DNA of 64,000 nucleotides from Ctena decussata (taxonomy: Eukaryota > Mollusca > Bivalvia > Lucinida > Lucinidae), in assembly GCA_963989385.1 (NCBI GenBank), contig OZ022512.1:29533899-29597898 (forward strand). The letters are read 5' to 3'. How positions within the stretch are numbered: position 1 is the first letter of the stretch; each line of letters starts with the position of its first letter. Of this stretch, positions 22,690-33,049 are shown one piece after another. The notes beneath the pieces were generated by a model. It saw only the letters and a program-made list of their open reading frames with translations. It ran no database searches and was not told the DNA's origin. The translations under genes were made by a program, and so were the position numbers.

Positions 22690-23204
22690 CCAATGTTTCT
22701 AGGTGTTTAAATGACAGCAGTAAACATCCTGGTGGCGATAATGTAGTTGTGGTACCAGAAAAGATGTCATATAGCATGCAGGAACGGTCAAACTCAAAGA
22801 CTGCGTATTAAGCAATCTGATCAGTGGTAGGGTAAATCACAGCTGTGGATTTGTCACTGTCATTATAGTGAAGTCAGGATAGATCTGCATGCACACATTT
22901 ACAGTATAATCTGAGTCTTGCCTGTTAGAGAATGTTGTGAGGTGAACTTTATGATGTGGCAGCGATGCAATAATTTGTCTTAAATGTGAGAAATGAGGAT
23001 TTATGACAACTTTGTGACAAGAGACAAATTTTGTCCTGTCTCAGCAGTTATGTATTGTTTTGAAGCTTTGTTGAATCTGATGGTTTTCATTTGCTATGGT
23101 AATTTCAGGTAGAGGTGATGTCATTTTGTTCACAAAATTAATGTATGAGTCCATTTCATCCTCTAAGTCAACATCTGAGAAACAGGGGTGGTATTTATAA
23201 AACA
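22690..23204. other. Non-coding, no feature recognised
   Basis: A short + strand open frame overlapping the MITE edge has no recognisable domain. Confidence 0.4.
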
Positions 23205-23465
23205 ACTTAAGTGGTTGCTATGCTGTTGCTAAGGCTGAATTTCTATGAAAGAGATTTCCTACAACTATGAGATTTGCTCTGGAGGAACAGTCTTTAACTG
23301 CTGTTGCTAAGGCTGAATTTCTATGAAGCAGATTCCCTACAACAATGAGGTTTTCTCTGGAGGAACAGTCTGTTAAAGACTGTTCCTCCAGAGCAAATCT
23401 CATAGTTGTAGGAAATCTCTTTCATAGAAATTCAGCCTTAGCAACAGCATAGCAACCACTTAAGT
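23205..23465. repeat. Perfect 94-bp inverted repeat with 73-bp loop
   Basis: Arms 23205-23298 and 23372-23465 are exact reverse complements base for base. The 73-bp spacer is itself a diverged direct copy of the left arm (GCTGTTGCTAAGGCTGAATT through GGAGGAACAGTCT). If transcribed this would make a long hairpin RNA. It is most likely a young fold-back MITE. Confidence 0.95.
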
Positions 23466-23519
23466 CCTTTTTTTAAATACAGCCCCAGAGCTGTTGTGTT
23501 ACCCAAATACACTAACAAA

Positions 23520-23702
23520 GCTCCTGATAAGGTGGGTTTTGGAGGAAAATTCAGAGATAAGTTTCCTTATTTCTCAACAAAAAATATATATTGTGACCCC
23601 CTCATTAGAACTGTCACACAGAGACAGTTCTAATGATGGGTTGCAACATACGTTTTTATGGAGAAATATGGGAAATCGAAAAAATTGCCCCCTACAGTTG
23701 GA
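23520..23702. mobile_element. Palindromic GTGACCCC MITE, degenerate, fused to SINE
   Basis: Left arm GCTCCTGATAAGG..TTATTTCTCA, centre GTGACCCCCTCATTAGAACT and its inverse, then GTTTTTATGGAGAAATATGG. The expected right terminus is missing and replaced by SINE sequence from about 23703. Confidence 0.65.
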
Positions 23703-23862
23703 CTCGAACTTGGAACCTGCTGATCTAGCGGTCCGGGTTCAAGCCCTGCTGTAGGTGGGAATCTTTTCAATTGTAAACGCCTTACGGGGTTCCAATTTGC
23801 ACACAGCCTTTCATTATCACCCACCCATTGTCCTGATACGACTGAAATACTGTTTAAAAGGA
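23703..23862 (+). mobile_element. 5'-truncated tRNA-derived SINE
   Basis: Contains the B-box-like GGGTTCAAGCCC followed by TGCTGTAGGTGGGAATCTTT and CACACAGCCTTTCATTATCA. It matches, in inverse, the copy at 33050-33210. The A-box half is not recognisable here. Confidence 0.7.
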
Positions 23863-24049
23863 CTTAAAATTGCAAGTCATTCATCCATCCCTAAATTAAT
23901 ACTGGTTACCACATTTTATGTGAAGCACTGGATACTAAACTATTGTAACAGGGCTAAGAGTTTAAGCTGCAGGATGTTGGTTCAAGCCAGACACAGATTC
24001 TGACTCCTAGTTCTGGATTATTGTTGGTGCATCATCATTCAGTTCCATG

Positions 24050-24229
24050 CTCCTGATAAGAAAGGGCAACAGAGATAATCTAGGGATAACTCCTTATTTC
24101 TCCATAAAAACATATGTCATGACCCCTTATTAGAACCATCTAATGAGGGGTCACAACATATATTTTCATTGAGAAATAAGAAAAATTATTTTTGAATTAT
24201 CCTCAATACCCCCTCTTATCTGGAGCTCT
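24050..24229. mobile_element. Palindromic GTGACCCC MITE copy
   Basis: Left CTCCTGATAAGAAAGGG.., centre TGACCCCTTATTAGAACCAT and its inverse ATGAGGGGTCACAACATATA, right CCCTCTTATCTGGAGCTC. Same family as 31038-31237 with shorter central arms. Confidence 0.8.
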
Positions 24230-24384
24230 GTGTCTGTTTACAAGGCTTCATTATAATTAAGCATACTAAACAGGAAAAGTTAATTTTTTCTAATTTCCCT
24301 TTAAGGAATGAGTGCTTTGGAAAGTTCGCCTCTTACCTCATGAGATATGGACATAACTTGAAAAAGTTGAAATGCTTTACTGTA

Positions 24385-25589
24385 CGAGGGTTATCCAATA
24401 AAGAGTGGGTTGGTTGGTTGGTTGATTTGATGCTTAACGTCCACGGTAAACAACTAAGGTCATGTCGGGACGGTCAGTTAACCTAACCACACTATTCCTG
24501 GGCAGGCTTAGACCTCTTAAGCGGTTAACCAGTACTAAGTGCACATACTTTCGCCAGTAACTGACAACTGCCCTTCTTGAATCAGCGGAAGGAGAAACGA
24601 AAGTATGTGGCCAGACCGGGATTCGAACCCAGGACCTCTGACTTACGAGTCAGGTGCCCTACCGATTGCGCTACCCGGCCCGGCCAATAAAGAGTGGGAC
24701 TTTCTTAATTATAAGTGACTCTATACTTTTTTCATATCGAAAATATGACCGCTGTGTGGCAAATCTTACAGGGCTTACAACAAAGTATACCAAATTTTTA
24801 TCTGCCTGTTGATTTTTTGTTGCCTAGCAACGGCTGAAGGCAAGGGATAAGCTCCTGGCCATGTATGTAAAAATGGTTGCCATGGTTACTGGAACCCTCC
24901 TATCAAGTCCAAAAATATTTTGTTTTATACCAGACTATGTTTGGACCATAATTTGTGAAAATAATTCATTTTGGACTGTAATTGTCGAAAAAGCTAGGAA
25001 TATTAGTCTAAAAATAGAAAATAATTGCAAAACCGGAGCATTGTAATTTGGGATGGGCATGAGACATAAATTAAAAGTAAATTTATATTATGGCAAGCAC
25101 TTAACTCTAAACTGTGAGGTATACCATATAAATTGCAATGCACATATTGAAGAAACACACGGTTGATGTGCTTTGTGTTGCTTCAGAAAATTGTGCATGC
25201 TACATAAGGTCATATTTCCTGGAATAGACTGGTTGCTAGGCAACCATTCGTCAATGGGCTAATCTATAGACCAACTGCTATCAGCAAAATTCAAACATAT
25301 GCAACCAAATATAGAAAAAGTGAAAATATGTTCGGATACCACCATTTGGATAAATGCCAGACCTTATTTCCTGTCTTAGTGGTTGAATTATGAAGCAAAT
25401 CCTGGCCAATGACTTATCTGGTATCTTACATTTTGAACCATAGCCGAAAAAGTGGTTGGCAAAATTTGATGAAACATATACTACGTGGAGGTAAGGTATT
25501 GGTCTTGCCAATGAAGGTAAAATTTTTATGTAGCAGGGTAGGGTTCATAAAATATCAAACAAGTCCCACTCTTTATTGGATGACCCTCG
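24385..25589. mobile_element. Mariner-like non-autonomous element
   Basis: Ends CGAGGGTTATCCAATAAAGA and the inverse TCTTTATTGGATGACCCTCG, with the inverted match continuing inward to AGTGGGACTT. The element is flanked by TA on both sides (24383-24384 and 25590-25591). Such CGAGGGT ends and TA targets are typical of mariner elements. Without the SINE inserted in its left TIR the element is about 0.9 kb. I see no D,D(34)D transposase frame. Confidence 0.82.
24410..24683 (-). mobile_element. tRNA-derived SINE inserted in mariner TIR
   Basis: On the minus strand the head is tRNA-like: A-box TAGCGCAATCGGTAGGGC, an anticodon-arm-like CTGAC-loop-GTCAG, and B-box GGGTTCGAATCCC. The body and TTGG/TGATT tail match the copy at 4925. 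It is flanked by the 15-bp duplication CCAATAAAGAGTGGG at 24395-24409 and 24684-24698; that sequence is part of the mariner terminal repeat, proving insertion order. Confidence 0.95.
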
Positions 25590-26125
25590 TATTCAGATGG
25601 TTTAGTTGAAAGAAGTGTTTTTATATTTGGCCTTACATACTATAGCGGAAGCTAATTATGAATGGTTTGTTTTACTTATTTTAAGTGGATGTGTGACCCA
25701 CTTAAAATTCTCTGTTTGACCTGTGACTGGAGAAATGGTGCTTTATTGGATGTATGAACACAGAAGCAGTGTCCTCCCCAGAAATTTCAGAAAGGCATGT
25801 CATTTTTAACACAAAAATCAGATTTTGACGTTGATCAATTTGTAAAGTCCTTGATACAGCAATGCTTTGTCAAAATTAGCCTAAATTTACATTATGAATT
25901 ATTTATTGATGATCCTAATGCATTTAAAACAATTTTACTGGTTATGAAATGAAAATAATAGCATATATATGAATTTTTCATTGGAAATTAAGGCATGTTG
26001 CAAAGGTAATTTGAAGAGGAGAGCATGCTACAAGGGACAAGCCTTAATGGTCTAGGGAGATCACTGCAGAAGATACTGACCAGCCTGTGGATCTACACAT
26101 TATGGTAAAAGTAGTTCCTGGCATG
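25590..26125. other. Non-coding, no feature recognised
   Basis: AT-rich sequence without a supportable gene. Confidence 0.45.
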
Positions 26126-27350
26126 GAGGTTATAAAATTTGAGTATATTCTCAAACTCAAAATAAAGCACACTGTTTGGCTGCTTCCGAGGACATGCTCA
26201 AAAGCAGCCAATCAGTGTGCTTTTTTTGTCACCCGACGTAGGCGGAGGGGGACTATAGAAATGACCCTCGTCCGTCCGTGTGTGCGTCCTTCCGTCCGTC
26301 CGTCCGTCCGAAATCTTGTCCCCGCAACTCCTCCTACGTCTTTCATCGGATTGATTTGAAATTTTACAGATTGTATTCTTATGATATGAAGATGTGCATG
26401 TGGTTTTCGATTTTTGTTTCGGCCATTTCTGATGGAGTTACAGCCCTTGCTGACTCAGACCTTCCGAAATCTTGTCCCCGCAACTCCTCCTACATCTTTC
26501 ATCGGATTGATTTGAAATTATACAGATTGTATTCTTACAATATGAAGATGTGCATGTGGTTTTTTATTTTTGTTTCGGCCATTTTTAATGGAGTACGGCC
26601 CTTGCTGACTTAGACCTTGTCCCCGCAACTCCTGCAACATCTTGTATCAGATTGACTTGAAATTGTGCAGAATGTTTCATCATGATCTGAAGATGTGCAT
26701 GTAATTTTGGAATTTCAGTTGTCCTATTTTTTACAAAGTTATGGCCCTTTGTTGTTTTTGGCATTTTTCCAACTTTTGAACCGTTTGACCGAGAGAGCTG
26801 AAATTTGGTATGCTATTAGCATTTGGTAAATTGGTTATTCTGATTATTGTTAGGATGTGCTAAATTACAAGTGACAGAGTTATTCCCCTTTCATAGATAA
26901 TAGACATTCACTTAAAGGTAAAGGGATAACTCCAGAACTATTCATATTAATGGGCTGAATTTTCATAAATGCATTGTTCATTTTTCATCAGATTCATATA
27001 GGCAGGATTATGGCTCTTGTTATTTTGTTACTGGGTATACAGTCTTGATGTTTTGGTCATTTTGTAAGTGCCTATAGTTTCAGTAACCTGATTTTACACA
27101 TATATGCCCCTTTCTGAACTTAAGTATTTTATAAAGAGGCCCAGTAATTGGGTATATGTCTTTGCTTATGTTCAGTTATCATTTGCTTATTAGGTTCTGT
27201 AATATACATGTATATATTGTTTTTTTGCCCATACATTTACTCTGAAACAGAATAAAGGGCTGAAGTTTGTGACACATTTCAAACGTCGGGTGACACTTGG
27301 CCGATGGCCTTTTATTTGAGTTTGAAATTATACTCAAGTTTTATAACCTC
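26126..27350. mobile_element. GAGGTTATAAAA-ended palindromic MITE, interrupted
   Basis: Left GAGGTTATAAAATTTGAGTA and right the inverse (TACTCAAGTTTTATAACCTC). A stem AGCACACTG..GGCTGCTT / AAGCAGCC..CAGTGTGCT lies inside the left part. Interrupted in a T-run by the element 26227-27311. The short MITE at 28938-29170 shares the outer GAGGTTATAAAACTT ends. Confidence 0.75.
26227..27311 (+). mobile_element. Helentron-like element, TGTCACCCGACGT family
   Basis: 5' end TGTCACCCGACGTAGGCGG. Near the 3' end is the inverse ACGTCGGGTGACA, then hairpin GGCC-GAT-GGCC, then a T-run. The body has a TCCGTCCGTCCG stretch and three diverged ~180-bp units (CTTGTCCCCGCAACTCCTCC .. GATTTGAAAT .. ATGTGCATGT). 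The open frames across 26087-26613 are repeat translation, not genes. Same layout as the AGCTCACC elements but different end sequences. Confidence 0.62.
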
Positions 27351-28317
27351 GGACCCTGGTCTCTAATATTTGATTTATGTTTGCAAGAATGAGCTGTAAA
27401 CCAATTGGCCAATTGGCTCAAACTTTATCAAGTCTATGTTTTTCACACAGACTGTATAAGGGAAAAGGGCAGACTGATCAGACTGCATGGCTGCCATAAT
27501 GTAGCTTTTCAGTCAACACCAGTCATATAGATTTCTCCTAATCCATAGGTTCATTCTGTCTAAGAAGACTTTGGTTAGACTTCAGAGATTCATGTATATG
27601 TTAAAGTTCCATTTCCTGTACCTCGAATGTAATATTTAACATGAAAGTTCAATACAATGATTGCGATGTTTATAACTCTGTAAAAGTAAAATTTTGCTTC
27701 AGTATTGTATGGATTATTTTCAGTTTAGTTCAGTTCGATTCTCCTAACGATGTTCCCCAAGTGGCTCAGCGGTACGTAACCATAGTTGCACACACTTGGT
27801 GCCGTGTGTCCGACCATTTGTATGGATTATGAGCAAAACAATAAGGATTATCACATTACAGTGACAAACTGAGAGAGTTTGTGTTAAATCTGCTTAAAAA
27901 CGTAAGCTGCAACCTCGGTTGAAATAATTATGATAGGGTGAGTGATGGATGGATGGTAGGGAGGGGGGAAGTTACAATCTATACTTTCAATACATCTGCC
28001 CAGTCTGATCAGAATCTTGGCTGTCTGAATGGAGCTAGCTTGGACCAGTAGCTGTCCTTTAATCACACAGGGAAGACTCTGATCAGACTGGAAGGTTGAT
28101 GCAGTGTTTGTGAAGTTGCCACTTTTGGGTTGCTGTTGCAGCAACCTTTTGCCCCCACTGGTCCATATATAATAGGACTTGGAAAACTGTCCTTTTAGTA
28201 CATTCTACAGTGCTAGAGCCATATAACACGGGGGTAATACCAATTTGGCTACATGTACTTTCGACCGAGTCTGTCCTATACAAAGTGGCTTTCGACCGAG
28301 AATATGATTGTAAGCAT
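27351..28317. other. Non-coding; possible decayed SINE near 27750
   Basis: An A-box-like GTGGCTCAGCGGTA near 27764 is followed by no convincing B-box, suggesting a tRNA-SINE relic. A CCAGTCTGATCAGAATCTT word near 28000 recalls the GAGCYGCGACACGAG MITE interior. No gene. Confidence 0.4.
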
Positions 28318-28319
28318 TA

Positions 28320-28505
28320 CAGGTCTACCTCATTATAACTCCCCTCGCTATAACACGATTTCAATATAACACGGTCATGTCTTGGCTCCCAAATGGTTAT
28401 TTTCCTATTGTTCTAATGTAAATAACCTCATTATAACACGGTTTCACTTATAACACGGTCTGGTTCTATGGACCCCAAAGATAGCGCTATAATGAGGTAG
28501 ACCTG
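28320..28505. mobile_element. Pogo/Tigger-like MITE
   Basis: Inverted ends CAGGTCTACCTCATTATA and TATAATGAGGTAGACCTG, flanked by TA on both sides. Interior words TATAACACGG repeat in both orientations. The CAGG..ACCTC terminus with TA target resembles pogo/Tigger elements; 186 bp and non-coding. Confidence 0.85.
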
Positions 28506-28865
28506 TACCAATAATGGTAAATGGTACTTTTGTTAATGGCTGTCGACCGAGTTGATACTTTTGTTTATTGTCTCGGTTGACAGCCACTTTTGCATGTATG
28601 GTAATTGACTGACTGGGTTGAAAGCATATGTAGCCAAATTGGTATTACCCCCATGTATAAAGAAAAAACAAAAAAATAAACTGTACCTGTATTTGGATAT
28701 GATAATGATCATAAAACAAACTGAGATTTCTATATAAAGAAAAATAGGGCAGAACATAGACTGAAATTCGATACTAATTCATTTTACTCTATTTTGACAT
28801 GAGGAGCTTCAAATAGGGAGGGTTTTAATTATAAATATGAGACATTTGTAGATTTCTATGATAAA

Positions 28866-29245
28866 AATCATGTTGTGACCCCTCATTTGAACCGTCTCAA
28901 TGAGGCATTTCTAATAAGGAGCTACAGAACCATGTCTCGAGGTTATAAAACTTTTTTCGTGCTCAACTCAGCTGAGCATGAAATTTTCTCTGCTGATAAA
29001 TATGAAAATGCCAACTATTGTTGGCATTTTCATTTTCATAAGCAGAGAAACTTTCATACTCAGCTAAACTGAGCATGAAAACAACTGTACTTACCAGTAC
29101 TTTGCTATTTATTAGCAGGTAAAATTTCATGCTCAGTTGAGTTGAGCATGAAAAAAGTTTTATAACCTCGGGGCCATGTTTATAGAGAGTTAGACAGCAT
29201 TTATCTCAGATTTTCAATTGAAAATGTTCCGTACTTGGAGCTCTG
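28866..29245. mobile_element. Degenerate GTGACCCC palindromic MITE carrying a nested MITE
   Basis: The left part has TGTTGTGACCCCTCATTTGA and ACCGTCTCAATGAGG, and a decayed right end near 29235 has GGAGCTCTGG. The central region is replaced by the nested palindrome 28938-29170. Boundaries are approximate. Confidence 0.5.
28938..29170. mobile_element. CGAGGTTATAAAACTT palindromic MITE
   Basis: Left CGAGGTTATAAAACTTTTTT and right the exact inverse at 29151-29170. The arms contain CTCAACTCAGCTGAGCATGA and its inverse. Inner stems ATGCCAACTA-TTGTTGGCAT and TTCTCTGC..GCAGAGAA give a multi-stem fold. No coding capacity. Confidence 0.88.
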
Positions 29246-29571
29246 GGTACGTAGTCTTTAGGGAAGTAAATGACTGAGTATGAAATTATTGAATAAACAT
29301 GTTTTAGGCCAGTAGGATGTTCAGCTGATTCAGTTTTCTGAAGCCATGCCTACTTTAAACAGGTATGCATCTCTTCATTAATTGTAAGGTAAAATCAGAG
29401 GCTTATTATGGGACATTCAGCATGTGCTGTTTTATTTGTGGGACTATGTCAGATGCAAAATTGTCATTACACTTGTCAGTTATACACTGTCAGGTGAGTT
29501 TTGAGTGGCATTTTGGGTGTGGCTCAAAAAGCTGTATTCCATCTTGACCGTCTAAAGCTCAGATATACAGG

Positions 29572-29777
29572 TACTGTATTGCTGCGGGTATAAGACAGGG
29601 TTTGTTTTCGTCCAAAACATCCCAAAAATCTAGATCGATCTGATTATGGATCTAGATTTTGAGGATTGTTTTGAAAGGTAAAAACCCATCTTCTAGCTGA
29701 CTTTTTAAAACTGCTTTAGATATTTTTGGTCATTCTAGGGATGGTAAAAATTTTTTTATAGCCAAATAAGTATGGTA
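29572..29777. mobile_element. TACYRTAYTT-ended MITE copy (GGCTATAAG family)
   Basis: Left TACTGTATTGCTGCGGGTAT..AAGACAGGGTTT and right (inverse) TACCATACTTATTTGGCTAT. The central stem AATCTAGATC / GGATCTAGATT is shared with the copy at 56943-57264. Confidence 0.7.
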
Positions 29778-30452
29778 CGCTACTACTGAAGATAAGTACT
29801 GTAATTAGATCTTGTCTGATCTGTGCAATCTCTGGTAAAAAACTTCTATTGCCTTTTGAGGAACGTGATTGCTTTAAAAACCCTGTGATGCACAGAGAAT
29901 ATTATCTAAGTGGTCAGTCTGATTTTCAGGTTTTCTTAAAAAAATGGTTTGGTATAACCATTTATTTCTGCTTGCTGCCCTTAAGTTTAGTAAATATTAA
30001 AGACTGTACCTTTAAAAAATGTTCATACAGGAAGTTGGAATAAGTGTACTATATTTTTGTCTTTGAACATCCTCTTAGAATAATGACTCTTGCGTCATAA
30101 TTAGGTCATATAAACAACTATTTACTACATATATTTAATATATTGCCTTGGATATGTCGGCGGGGCTTGAGCTAGTGCAAGTGGATTTTGATAATTTCAC
30201 TTATTTACATTTTAATTTTTTCTTGGTGAAAGAAAAAATGGTAATTTTTTTCAGATAATGATTTCATTTCATCATTTTTATAGATTTCATGCTAACTTTG
30301 GAACATTGGCTATCAATGGCATAGATGTTTTCCAGGCATTGGATGGTGTGACATAGTTTTTCAGAAGAAAAATGCTGAAAAAAAATAGTAAACATGCATG
30401 ATACACTCACAAGGCTCTGTGTGATTATTAATGCACCAGTAGAATTTATATT
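29778..30452. other. Non-coding, no feature recognised
   Basis: AT-rich; short frames lack any family feature. Confidence 0.45.
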
Positions 30453-30807
30453 TGAGCCGTGACACGACAAAACCAACAATGTGGGTGTGCACCCAGCGCA
30501 GACTCAGATCAGCCTGGGCATCCGCCCAGTCTGATTAGACTCGCTAGGCGCTTAAAGGATAGCTAAGGGTCCAAGTTACCTCCATGCGGACAGCAAAGAC
30601 TCTAATCAGTCTGGGCGGATGCCTAGGCTGATCTGAGTCTGCGCCCAGTCTGATCAGACTCGCTAGGCACTTAAAGGATAGCTAAGGGTCCAAGTTACCT
30701 CCATGCGGACAGCAAAGACTCTAATCAGTCTGGGCGGATGCCCAGGCTGATCTGAGTCTGCGCTGGGCGCATGACCACATTGTTGGTTTTCTCATGTTGC
30801 AGCTCAT
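30453..30807. mobile_element. GAGCYGCGACACGAG MITE, copy 3, internally duplicated
   Basis: Left TGAGCCGTGACACGACAAAA and right (inverse) TGAGCTGCAACATGAGAAAA. The interior holds two nearly identical ~120-bp direct copies of the right half (GCCCAGTCTGATYAGACTCG to GGCTGATCTGAGTCTGCG, about 30523-30643 and 30644-30763), making it about 110 bp longer than the other copies. Confidence 0.88.
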
Positions 30808-31037
30808 TTTTGCTTTTTAATTTGAAAGAACTGTAATAAGCAGTTTATTGTATTGTCTCTGCCTGTGACTGGCAGTAAATGAGATACAGGTGTTACCTTT
30901 TAGACAGTGGCAATGGTTTTAGCAGCAGCTTTTAGAGAGTAATCTTGGCATCAAGTTTTCTGGTTAAGCTCTGTTTTGTGACAGTGCACTGACAGAATGA
31001 GACATGCATTCCATGGCTTGTTTGTTGTTTGAATTAT

Positions 31038-31237
31038 AGAGCTCTAGATAAGAGGGAGTATCTGATGATAATTAAGGATAATTTTTCTTATTTCTTATCA
31101 AAACCATATGTTTTGACCCCTCATCTGAACCGTCTCGACGAGATGGTACAGATGAGGGGTCACAACATATGTTTTTATGCAGAATTAACAAAAATTATCC
31201 CTAATTATCACCAATACTCCCTCTTATCTAGAGCTCT
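31038..31237. mobile_element. AGAGCTCT palindromic MITE, intact copy
   Basis: A ~200-bp palindrome: AGAGCTCTAGATAAGAGGGA at the left and its inverse ending at 31237, with central arms CCTCATCTGAACCGTCTCG / CGAGATGGTACAGATGAGG. GAATTA occurs immediately outside on both sides (31031-31036 plus one base, and 31238-31243), probably the target duplication. The best-preserved copy of this family in the window. Confidence 0.9.
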
Positions 31238-31677
31238 GAATTACTGAGAAGTAATTGTATTCTAAGGCTTTCTTGAAACAAAACGAAACAACAACAACAA
31301 AAAACAATACTCAGTCTTCACCCTTCACTTTTCTTTCCTTATCAGCCTTAGAAAATTAGTAAAGTTATTTCTCTGTACTAAAGCTGAACAACCTAATGCT
31401 CTGGTTACTCTCCTCAAAAACCTGTGTCTCTGTAAAAACATAAGAATCTGATGTGGCTTCTCTTTAGATTGCCTCACTGAGCCACAGCATACATGTAATT
31501 ATGTTTAGAAAAAAAAAAAAGGAAAACTTATATCAAAATTATTATCAAAACCTGCCTTTATATGGAGCCTTTATATTGTCATTTATCACAAATTCGTGCA
31601 TACCTTTTTATTAGTACTTAATGTTTATATTAATATTTCTGATATAGGCTCATTTTGATGGTGTATGTACATTAACA

Positions 31678-31917
31678 TATGAGCCGCGTCATGTGACTTC
31701 AAACATGTGGCAATTTTGCCATGTGATATTCAGATCATCCTTCTCATTTATACAGGATAATCAGAGACCTGACTGTTGGCTCTATGGCTAGGGTCACTTC
31801 CATAGATGGCTGATGTGACAAGCTCAGGCTGTGATCAGACTGCACTTATGTGCAGTCTGATCAGAGCCTTTGCTTGTCACCAATGCCACATTGTTGGAAA
31901 TCACATGGTGTGGCTCA
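31678..31917. mobile_element. MITE related to the GAGCYGCG family
   Basis: Left TATGAGCCGCGTCATGTGAC..ACATGTGG and right (inverse) TGAGCCACACCATGTGATTT..AATGTGG. The centre CAGACTGCACTTATGTGCAGTCTG is a perfect small hairpin flanked by TGATCAGA. A sister family to the GAGCYGCGACACGAG MITEs. Confidence 0.82.
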
Positions 31918-32021
31918 ATATTATAGTGTAAGTGTGTAAAATCATGAAATACAGTTTTATAAGAGTTATTTCAAATGGATGTAAAAACAAGCTTATGATT
32001 TCTTTTTTTGATCTTTTTCAG

Positions 32022-32363
32022 GCAACCATCTGATCACGAGGCAGTCCAGCTTACAAGGAAAACGAAAAATGGGATAGAAGATTAATGTTTTAATGTCATT
32101 GCCGTCTAACAATGATAGATTGTGTTGAGAATTTCTAAAATGTGAAGGAAAAATTGAAGATGTGCTAAAATTCAAAAATCAGCTAAGGTGTCAATTTTAT
32201 ATTAGCCACTGGAATATAAATACAGTTTCTGGAAATTTTTAATCTAGGGGCATGCAACAGAGAAGTTTCATGGAAGCTCGTATACTCGAGAAATTCATAA
32301 TTGATGTGACGCAGCTGATATTAATTGATATAATGTCATGGTCACTTTTATTTGTGATCAACA
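32022..32363 (+). other. 5' untranslated part of HECW-like exon
   Basis: A strong acceptor (TCTTTTTTTGATCTTTTTCAG, AG at 32020-32021) opens this exon, implying at least one upstream non-coding exon that I cannot place. The 342-base leader contains several short upstream ORFs, including an ATG followed directly by Gly and stop near 32068, an ATG-Phe-stop near 32084, and a longer one starting near 32092. An in-frame TGA at 32355-32357 sits two codons before the start ATG. Confidence 0.65.
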
Positions 32364-32652
32364 ATGGCTGAGGGGCTGGTTCGAAGGTCAAGCTCAAAAA
32401 GCAGCCAGTCATCAACTGTGGACGATCTTTCTCTCCCATCACCACGGACACCAATATTTGACAGCAGTCAGACATTTGAGCTTCCAGAAAGATGCAACAG
32501 CGAGTCAGACATAGCCCTTCTTGATGATTCTGCTTCGAAACTGAATGTCTCAGGCCGGCAGTTCACTCTTGGAAACTGTGGGAAGGTCAAGGTCACGTGG
32601 GATATTAAGGAGGAGTATGGAGCTGATGACTGGATTGGCTTGTTTCCCTTTG
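32364..32652 (+). CDS. HECW-like E3 ubiquitin ligase, first coding exon
   Basis: Encodes the N-terminus of a HECW1/HECW2 (NEDL) type HECT ubiquitin ligase. The start ATG at 32364 has a good context (ACAATGG) and an in-frame stop just upstream. A serine-rich head (residues 1-60) contains CNSESDIALLDDSAS, resembling the NSDTD segment of vertebrate HECW proteins. Then comes the start of the HECW_N domain, seen as VTWDIKEEYGADDWIGLFPFG. The exon ends at 32652 before a consensus donor GTAAGT, in phase 1. It joins in phase to 59485-59595. HECW proteins are NEDD4-family ligases with C2, WW and C-terminal HECT domains; those parts lie beyond the window. Family assignment rests on motif match by eye and is strong because three exons agree. 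Confidence 0.9.
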
Positions 32653-32663
32653 GTAAGTAAAAA

Positions 32664-32907
32664 TTGAATACATCATATTTGGCTTCCGCCGAGACTGTCC
32701 GCGATCTTTTGCTTCCTGCTGAGACTTCTGTACATGATAAATGGCTTCCTGCAGAGACTGGCCGCGTGATTCTGCTTCCTGCCGAGGCTCTCGGCAGGAA
32801 GCAGAGTCATGCGGACAGTCTCAGCAGGAAGCCATTTGTCGAGGACAGTAGTCCCTGCAGGAAGCAAGAGTTCGCGGACAGTTAGCGGAATCGATTATAC
32901 CCTGTGA
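32664..32907. mobile_element. Palindromic GCTTCCTGC element, one end truncated
   Basis: Built of GGCTTCCTGCAGAGACTGKCC-type words on the left and their inverses on the right around the centre CCGAGGCTCTCGG. The right end GCGGAATCGATTATACCCTG TG matches the terminus of the composite at 56713-56737; the matching CACAGGGTATAAT left end is absent. Lies only 11 bp inside the intron. Confidence 0.75.
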
Positions 32908-33049
32908 GTACATACACTTTACATGTTTATTATATGGATAATTGTACTATTGTACTAGTGATTTATCTGATATAGAGTCTATACCTCTTAACATCTAAAA
33001 TAATATTGTAGGATGGATGGATGACTTGAGATTTTATGTCCTCTTCAAC

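Noticed and set aside
24600..24683. Possible tRNA gene (cloverleaf-like, good A and B boxes)
   Set aside because: It is the head of a SINE with a long body and a 15-bp target duplication, repeated at 4925.
24385..25589. Transposase gene in the mariner-like element
   Set aside because: I looked for a transposase-like frame and found only short unrelated ORFs; the element is non-autonomous or fully decayed.
26087..26613. Two overlapping + strand ORFs of 90 and 111 codons
   Set aside because: They translate TCCGTCC repeats and tandem ~180-bp units of the Helentron-like element (the peptide repeats itself), so they are not genes.
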